64,000 bases of DNA, taken from NCBI RefSeq assembly GCF_016598485.1, contig NZ_JAEMUW010000011.1:124001-188000 (forward strand), read 5' to 3'. This document shows, one piece after another, positions 59,045 to 64,000 of this stretch. Position 1 is the first letter of the stretch. Every line of letters begins with the position of its first letter. The translations under genes and the position numbers were made by a program. A model generated the notes under the pieces. That model saw only the letters and a list, made by a program, of their open reading frames with translations, ran no database searches and was not told where the DNA came from. The stretch comes from Micromonospora coerulea. GTDB taxonomy: Bacteria > Actinomycetota > Actinomycetes > Mycobacteriales > Micromonosporaceae.

Positions 59045-61885
59045 ATGTCGCCACGGATCCACCTCCCGAGCGGATGGGTGACCTTCGTGTTCACCGACAT
59101 CGAGGGGTCGACCCGGCTGGCCCAGCTGCTCGGTCCGGGCTACCGCCCGGTGCTGCGGGAACACCGCCGGCTGCTGCGCCACACGCTGGCCGGCACCGAC
59201 GGGGCGGAACTGCTGACCGAAGGTGACTCGTTCTTCCTCGCCTTCGCGGACGCGGCCGCGGCGCTCACCGCCTGCCTGACCGCGCAGCGCGCCCTGGCCA
59301 CCCATGACTGGCCCACCCCGGAGGCCGCGCCCCGGGTGCGGATGGGCCTGCACACCGGGTACGCGGAGCCCCGCGACGGCGAGTACGCCAGCCCCGAGGT
59401 GCATAGGGCCGCCCGGGTGGCCGCCGCCGCGCACGGCGGACAGGTGCTGTGCTCGGCGGCCACCGCCCGGCGCGCCGACCCGCTGCCGGACGGGGCGTCC
59501 CTGCTGGACCTCGGGCTGCACCGGCTGCGCGGCTTCGACGACCGGGAACGGCTGTTCCAGCTGTTGGCGCCGGGGCTGGAACGGCAGTTCCCGCGGCCGC
59601 GTACCGCCGACGCGGTGGCGCACAACCTGCCCACCCAGGTCACCTCGTTCGTCGGCCGGGAGCTGGAGCGGGCCGAGCTGAGCGGGCTGGTCGAGCGGTA
59701 CCGGCTGGTGACCGTGCTGGGCGCGGGCGGTGCGGGCAAGACGCGACTGGCGGTCGAGCTGGCCTGCGGCATCGTCGAGTCCTACCCGGACGGCGTGTGG
59801 TTCGTCGACATCGCCGCGGTGACCGACCCCGGCCTGGTCGCGTTCGAGATCGCCGCCGTGCTCGGGCTCCGCCCGGAGCCGGGCCGCCCGATGGTGGACA
59901 CCCTGGTCGAGTACGCGGCGGCCCGCCGGATGCTGGTGGTGCTGGACACCTGCGACGCCCAGCCGGCCGCCTCGGCCGAGGTGATCTCCCGGCTGCTGGC
60001 CGGCGGGCGGGGCGTGCGGGTGCTCGCCACCAGCCGGGAGTCGTTCGGCGTGCCCGGCGAGGTGGTGTGGCGGATCCCGCCGCTGTCGGTGGACCCGCGG
60101 CCGGCCGGCGCGGAGAGCGACGCGGTGGCGCTGCTGCTGGACCGGACGGTGGCGGCCCGGGGCGGCCGGCCGCCGGACCCGGCCGAGCAGGCCGACCTGC
60201 GTCGGGTGGTACGGCGGTTGGACGGGTTGCCGCTCGCCATCGAGCTGGCCGCCGCCCGGCTGCGGGTGCTCTCGGTCGGTCAGCTCGCCGAGCGCCTCGA
60301 CGACATGTTGGGCACCCTGGACGCCGGCCGGAAGGTGCCCGACCCGCCGCCGGTCGAGGCCGGCTGGACCGGCAACCAGCAGGACACCGTCGACCTGGTG
60401 GCCGCCGCGGCGGGGATCAGTCCGCCCACCCCGGCGACCCGGGCCGTGCAGCGGTCGGCGATCGAGCGGCACCTGACGCTGCAGGCCACGGTCACCTGGT
60501 CGTACCGGACGCTCGGCGCCCGGTCGGCCCGGCTGCTGCGCTGGCTGGCGGTCTTCGCCGGCCCGGTGGACCTGCCGTCGGTCCAGTGGCTGCTCGACGA
60601 CGACCCGCTCGACCCGCTCTCGGTGCTGGTGGACAAGTCGATGGTGCTGGCCGAGCCGCACGCCTCGGGCAGCACCTACCGGATGCTGGACCCGATCCGG
60701 GCGTACGCGGCCCGCCGGCTGGTGGAGGCCGGCGAGGAGCAGACCGCCCGGGACCGGCACGTCGCCTGGTCGCGGCACGCCCTGCAACGGGCGCGCCTGG
60801 GCCCGGACGGCCGGCCGGTCACCCTCTCCCTCTACGCGCTGGACCCGCTGGCCGGGGAACTCCGGGCCGCGCTGCGCTGGTGTGCCACCGGTGGCAGCCC
60901 CCGCTCGGGGCTCTGGTTGGCCGGCGGGCTGGACCAGTGGTGGCGGGAGCGGGGGCTGGCCCGGGAGGGGCGGCTCTGGCTGTTCCGGCTCTACGGCCGG
61001 ATCGCCGAGACCGGCGAGGTGATCCCGGAGGCGGAGCTCGCGGCGGCGTACCACATGCACTCGCTGCACGCCGGCGCGGACGGTGAGTTCGCCGAGGAAC
61101 TGCGCTACTCGCAGCGGGCGGAGGCTGCCGCCCGGCAGGCAGGTGATCTCGGCCTGCTCGCCCGGGTGCTGGCCGGCCGGGCCGCCCCGCTGATCGACAT
61201 GGGACAGTTCGCGGAGGCCGAGCGGGTCTGCCGCGAAGTGATCGAGTGGGCGCACGAGCAGGACGTGGTCTCCGACGCGTTGCTGGCCATCTACAACCTG
61301 GCCGAGTTGCTGTGGCGGCGGGGCGCGCTGGACGAGGCCGCCGAGCTGCTGGGCGCGGCCCGCCCGGTGGAGGCGGCCCGGCCGGCCGAGCGGGGCCGCC
61401 GCTCGGTGGACATGCTGCTCGGCATGGTGGCGCTGGCCCGGGGGGACCTGGTCGCGGCGCACGAGCATCTGCTGGTGGCGCTCCGCTCCCGGATGAGCCA
61501 CGGCTATCTCGGGCGGGCCTGCGACACGGTGAACGCGATCGCGGTGCGCTGCGCGCTGGGCGGCGATCCGGTGACCGCGGCCCGGCTCTTCGGGGCGGCC
61601 CAGGCCACCCGGGCGGACCTGCGGGCGACCCCGGGCCTCTACGGCCAGTACTGGCTGGACCGGCAGGCGGAGCTGCGCCGGGTGCTCGGCGACGGCGCCT
61701 TCGACGCCGCGTACGGCGAGGGCGCCGAGCTGGCCCTGGAGGAGGCGGCGGCCCTCGCGCTCGGCGTCGAGCACCCCGACCTGGCCGTGGACTCCCCCCG
61801 ATTCGGCGTGGCCGGCACCCCGGCTCCCCGCCGCCCCGACCAGACCGCCGACCAGACCCCCGCCACCCGCCCCCACCCCGCCTGA
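59045..61885 (+). CDS. Class III nucleotide-cyclase-like domain fused to NB-ARC/STAND ATPase and TPR region
   Basis: A 946-residue cytoplasmic signalling protein. Residues about 10-175 form a class III adenylate/guanylate cyclase homology domain (VTFVFTDIEGSTRLAQL, GDSFFLAFADAAAAL). The usual N-R-A-A-R stretch reads VHRAARV, so a transition-state residue is changed and cyclase activity is uncertain. Residues about 205-560 are an NB-ARC/STAND ATPase (VLGAGGAGKTRLAVEL, MLVVLDTCDAQ, VLATSRESFGV, LPLAIELAAARL), followed by TPR-like helices. No LuxR DNA-binding domain is present, unlike related mycobacterial proteins. ATG 59045 has GGAGG 8 nt upstream; ATG 59012 is an alternative. Confidence 0.85.
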   Translation: MSPRIHLPSGWVTFVFTDIEGSTRLAQLLGPGYRPVLREHRRLLRHTLAGTDGAELLTEGDSFFLAFADAAAALTACLTAQRALATHDWPTPEAAPRVRMGLHTGYAEPRDGEYASPEVHRAARVAAAAHGGQVLCSAATARRADPLPDGASLLDLGLHRLRGFDDRERLFQLLAPGLERQFPRPRTADAVAHNLPTQVTSFVGRELERAELSGLVERYRLVTVLGAGGAGKTRLAVELACGIVESYPDGVWFVDIAAVTDPGLVAFEIAAVLGLRPEPGRPMVDTLVEYAAARRMLVVLDTCDAQPAASAEVISRLLAGGRGVRVLATSRESFGVPGEVVWRIPPLSVDPRPAGAESDAVALLLDRTVAARGGRPPDPAEQADLRRVVRRLDGLPLAIELAAARLRVLSVGQLAERLDDMLGTLDAGRKVPDPPPVEAGWTGNQQDTVDLVAAAAGISPPTPATRAVQRSAIERHLTLQATVTWSYRTLGARSARLLRWLAVFAGPVDLPSVQWLLDDDPLDPLSVLVDKSMVLAEPHASGSTYRMLDPIRAYAARRLVEAGEEQTARDRHVAWSRHALQRARLGPDGRPVTLSLYALDPLAGELRAALRWCATGGSPRSGLWLAGGLDQWWRERGLAREGRLWLFRLYGRIAETGEVIPEAELAAAYHMHSLHAGADGEFAEELRYSQRAEAAARQAGDLGLLARVLAGRAAPLIDMGQFAEAERVCREVIEWAHEQDVVSDALLAIYNLAELLWRRGALDEAAELLGAARPVEAARPAERGRRSVDMLLGMVALARGDLVAAHEHLLVALRSRMSHGYLGRACDTVNAIAVRCALGGDPVTAARLFGAAQATRADLRATPGLYGQYWLDRQAELRRVLGDGAFDAAYGEGAELALEEAAALALGVEHPDLAVDSPRFGVAGTPAPRRPDQTADQTPATRPHPA

Positions 61886-61889
61886 CCTA

Positions 61890-61966
61890 CCCACCGCGTT
61901 GAGCAAGAGGTCTGCGTCCTGGAACGGGTCCGATCCGGACGCAGACCTCCTGCTCAACATGGGTGG
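61890..61966. repeat. Long inverted repeat between convergent genes
   Basis: The 22-bp arms 61898-61919 and 61937-61958 (beginning GTTGAGCAAGAGG and ending CCTCCTGCTCAAC) match in 21 positions around a 17-nt loop. Flanking CCCACC (61890-61895) and GGGTGG (61961-61966) extend the stem past a 2-nt internal loop. It lies between the cyclase/NB-ARC gene (+) and the phospholipase gene (-); bidirectional terminator or a dispersed palindromic element. Confidence 0.8.
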
Positions 61967-61990
61967 GCGCGGGGGTGGGGTTGGGGTGGG

Positions 61991-62530
61991 TCAGCGGAGG
62001 GCGGCGCGGTGTTCGGCCTCGGCCTTCATCCGGGCGGCGCGGTCGATGTCGGACTGGCGGACGGCGGCGACCGAGCCGAAGACGTTGACCGCCTCGTAGT
62101 ACGTCCAGGCCAGGCTGTAACAGGCCGGCCGGACCACGTAGTTGTACGTCGCGCAGACCCGCTTCAGGTCCGCGTAGAAGGCGCTGTCCAGGCGGGACTT
62201 GTTGGCGGAGAACTGGCCCATCGCCTTGTAGTTGCGGTAGCCGAAGTCGTGCCGGTAGCACGAGAGGCTGAAGTTGAAGCCGAGCGGGTTGTCCGGGCTG
62301 GAGGAGCAGTAGTCGGTCGACCAGTCGAAGGCGTACTCCGACCAGGCGGCCTTGTTGAGCCGGCCGGCGTTCCAGGCGTTGTAGCTGGTGGCGCTGGTCT
62401 GGGTCCAGCTGTAGAGCACGCTGAGCTTCTGCTCGGTGCTCACGGCGGCGGACGCGGGGGAGGCCACGCCCAGCGCCGTGAGCAGCGCGAGCGTGCCGGT
62501 GGCGAGGGCGGTGGCGAGGCGTCTGGACAC
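61991..62530 (-). CDS. Secreted prokaryotic phospholipase A2
   Basis: A 179-residue secreted enzyme. The signal peptide (VSRRLATALATGTLALLTAL ... ASPASA) is followed by a small helical domain with the catalytic His-Asp pair in CYRHDFGYRNYK and paired cysteines (DYCSSSPD, SLSCYRHD, RVCATYN, RPACYSL). This matches the Streptomyces secreted PLA2 family, which cleaves the sn-2 ester of phospholipids. GTG 62530 has GGAGG 5 nt upstream. Calcium-binding Asp in the N-terminal loop is plausible (FDWSTDYC). The 230 bp upstream hold no other gene. Confidence 0.92.
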   Translation of the reverse strand: MSRRLATALATGTLALLTALGVASPASAAVSTEQKLSVLYSWTQTSATSYNAWNAGRLNKAAWSEYAFDWSTDYCSSSPDNPLGFNFSLSCYRHDFGYRNYKAMGQFSANKSRLDSAFYADLKRVCATYNYVVRPACYSLAWTYYEAVNVFGSVAAVRQSDIDRAARMKAEAEHRAALR

Positions 62531-62760
62531 GGATACCTCCGCAGGGTGTGCGGTACGGCGGGTCACCGGCGGGTCACCGGATGTCGATCAGTGTCGATCA
62601 ATTACGGAACGCCGGGCGATGCGGCGCGGGAACTGTTGGTGACATCCGCCGAAACAGACCAATGCCGTGTTCGCCGCCATCCGGTCGACGGCGCCCGGTC
62701 GCCGACCTCGACGGCGGGGATTGCGGCTGCGCAAGCCGAGGCGGGCAGGAGAACGGCGAA

Positions 62761-62791
62761 ACGCCCGGGGCTCGTCGCGAGCCCCGGGCGT
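62761..62791. terminator. Strong terminator downstream of the GHL10 gene
   Basis: ACGCCCGGGGCTCG (62761-62774) pairs perfectly with CGAGCCCCGGGCGT (62778-62791), a 14-bp stem with a 3-nt loop, 35 bp past the stop of the leftward glycoside hydrolase gene. Confidence 0.9.
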
Positions 62792-62825
62792 CCCGGTCCG
62801 GCGGCGGCCGGGGCCGCCCCCTTGA

Positions 62826-64000
62826 TCAGTGCAGGAAGCGCGGCGGGCTGGCCGGCCCCTCGTTCCAGACCCGGTCCAGCGCGGTCACGTAGTACGTGAA
62901 GCGCTGGCCCGCGGTCGCGTCCGGGTCCACCCAGGACTGGACGTCGCCCTCGCCGCCCCGCACGGTGGCGACGAGGTGCGCGGCGTCGGCGAAGTCGCAG
63001 CCGTCGGCGATGCCGGTCCCGTCGAACCGGTAGATCGCGTACGAGGTGGCGGTGCCGAGCGGGCCGGCGCCGTCCGCCGGCTGCCGCCAGGTGAGGTGGA
63101 CCCCGTCGGCCTGCCGCTCGGCGCCGGTGATCACCGGGGCGAGCAGCGGCTGCGCCGGCAGCTGCGCCATGGCCGGCACCAGCGCCGGGCGGGAGTAGTG
63201 CTCGGCGGCGTAGATGTCGGTCGCGCCGAGTCGGTTCGCCCTCACCTGCACGGCGGAGAAGTGCACGTTGCCGAGCACCTCCGGGTACGACCGGTTCAGC
63301 GTCAGGTGGTCCGACAGCTCGCGCGGGTTCTGCCAGTACGGCCCGTACGCCGGCTCGCCGCTCTTGTAGTCGGCCTGGCCGATGTAGAGCTGCACCCGGG
63401 TACCGCGCACGGTCTCCGCCCACCACGGCACCAGCCGCGCGTAGTCGGCGGCCGGGTACTGGCCGATGTACCAGTAGAGCTGCGGCACCACGTAGTCGAT
63501 CCACTCCTCCCGCACCCACTTGCGGGTGTCGGCGGAGATGATGTCGTACGACTGCGAGCCGGTGGTGTCGGAGCCGGCCGGGTCGGCGGACCTGTTCCGC
63601 CAGATGCCGAACGGGCTGACGCCGAACTTCACCCACGGCTTCGCCGTCTTGATCTTGCCGTTCATCTCCTGGATCAGCAGGTTGATGTTGTCCCGCCGCC
63701 AGTCGGCCTTGTCGGTGAAGCCCCGGTTGTAGGCCGCGAACGTCCCGTCGTCCGGCACCTGCCAGGTGCCGCTCGGGTAGGGGTAGAAGTAGTCGTCGAA
63801 GTGCACGCCGTCGATGTCGTACCGGTTGACCGCGTCCATCATCGCGGTCTGGACGAACTCGCGGACCTCGGGGATGCCGGGGTTGTAGTAGAGCCGGCTG
63901 CCGGCGACCCCGGCCGGCGGGTACGCGAAGACCCAGTCCGGGTGCTGCCGGGCCGGGTGGTCCGGCGCGAGCTTGGCGAGGTCCGCGCCGGCCCCGCCGG
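62826..64000 (-). CDS. Family 10-like glycosidase (GHL10/DUF187), 5' end cut by window edge
   Basis: A partial product of about 391 residues, lacking its N-terminus. The TIM-barrel of the GHL10 family is evident: ARQHPDWVFAYPPAGVAGSR, VNRYDIDGVHFDDYFYPYPS with the conserved DGVHFDDY, VKFGVSPFGIWRNRSADPAG, IDYVVPQLYWYIGQYPAADY. A C-terminal fibronectin-III-like domain follows (about the last 100 residues: APVITGAERQADGVHLTWRQ, YYVTALDRVWNEGPAS). Members are secreted or lipoprotein glycan hydrolases, some acting on cell-wall glycans. The frame is continuous to base 64000; start not visible. Confidence 0.9.
   Translation of the reverse strand, partial: GGAGADLAKLAPDHPARQHPDWVFAYPPAGVAGSRLYYNPGIPEVREFVQTAMMDAVNRYDIDGVHFDDYFYPYPSGTWQVPDDGTFAAYNRGFTDKADWRRDNINLLIQEMNGKIKTAKPWVKFGVSPFGIWRNRSADPAGSDTTGSQSYDIISADTRKWVREEWIDYVVPQLYWYIGQYPAADYARLVPWWAETVRGTRVQLYIGQADYKSGEPAYGPYWQNPRELSDHLTLNRSYPEVLGNVHFSAVQVRANRLGATDIYAAEHYSRPALVPAMAQLPAQPLLAPVITGAERQADGVHLTWRQPADGAGPLGTATSYAIYRFDGTGIADGCDFADAAHLVATVRGGEGDVQSWVDPDATAGQRFTYYVTALDRVWNEGPASPPRFLH

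Noticed and set aside
59024..61960. Leftward frame of about 980 codons opposite the cyclase/NB-ARC gene
   Set aside because: His/Gln/Arg-rich shadow without motifs; the + strand has Walker A and cyclase signatures.

Overview
The window is high-GC chromosomal DNA from an actinomycete, most likely Micromonosporaceae (Micromonospora-like). Codon third positions are almost all G/C. A mycothiol biosynthesis gene (mshA), a BldN-type developmental sigma factor and SenX3/RegX3 with PhoU are present, and GTG starts are common. No rRNA, tRNA, CRISPR array, phage or transposase gene was found. The core, from murB (about 3.2 kb) to hemB (about 51 kb), keeps the gene order I recall for Mycobacterium tuberculosis Rv0482-Rv0512: murB, SDR, mshA, YbjN-like, gpm, senX3-regX3, Cys-rich protein, ppx, isomerase, excisionase-like HTH, bS22, epimerase, acyltransferase, serB1-like, glutaredoxin-like, hemA, hemC, hemD, hemB. 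Lineage-specific cassettes sit between these genes.

Layout. 0-2.4 kb: a cellobiose-type sugar ABC transporter (permease cut by the left edge, plus lipoprotein) behind two LacI-family operators. 2.4-9.1 kb: mycothiol-dependent isomerase-like protein, murB, methyltransferase/SDR pair, mshA, YbjN protein and a histone-H1-like, Rho-N-like protein. 9.5-12.4 kb: two paralogous MFS transporters separated by an inverted-repeat element. 12.5-16.3 kb: gpmA, phoU and senX3-regX3 with PHO boxes. 16.3-22.8 kb: a CitA/CitB-type two-component system divergent from tctCBA, followed by usp and an RraA-family gene. 22.8-28.9 kb: Cys-rich protein, ppx, isomerase, CGNR zinc-finger regulator, proline dehydrogenase and an autoregulated hydrolase-TetR-DUF2568 operon. 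29-33.4 kb: a second copy of the inverted-repeat element, a frameshifted small membrane-protein gene and an HlyD/MacB-type ABC operon.

33.6-37.4 kb: HTH, bS22, epimerase, acyltransferase and SerB1-like HAD. 37.5-39.7 kb: bldN with its probable anti-sigma gene rsbN. 40.2-44.9 kb: acyl-CoA synthetase, glutaredoxin-like protein, HAD and a NarL-type two-component system. 45.2-51 kb: rex-hemA-hemC-hemD-hemB behind a Rex operator. 51-52.8 kb: an ECF sigma factor and membrane partner. 52.9-64 kb: mostly secreted or surface functions (ExeM/NucH nuclease, GNAT, lytic transglycosylase, FmdB, cyclase/NB-ARC/TPR regulator, phospholipase A2, GHL10 glycosidase cut by the right edge).

Regulation is unusually readable. 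At least fourteen genes have a TANNNT hexamer 6-7 nt before the start codon, the arrangement expected for leaderless transcripts; this also settles several starts. Convergent pairs are closed by long perfect stems, three of which incorporate both stop codons. Three kinds of long intergenic palindrome occur, one in two copies. I see no wholly new multi-gene defence or mobile system. The best candidates for follow-up are the inverted-repeat element family, the H1-like fusion protein, the Tct/CitAB/Usp/RraA cassette and the BldN-RsbN module.
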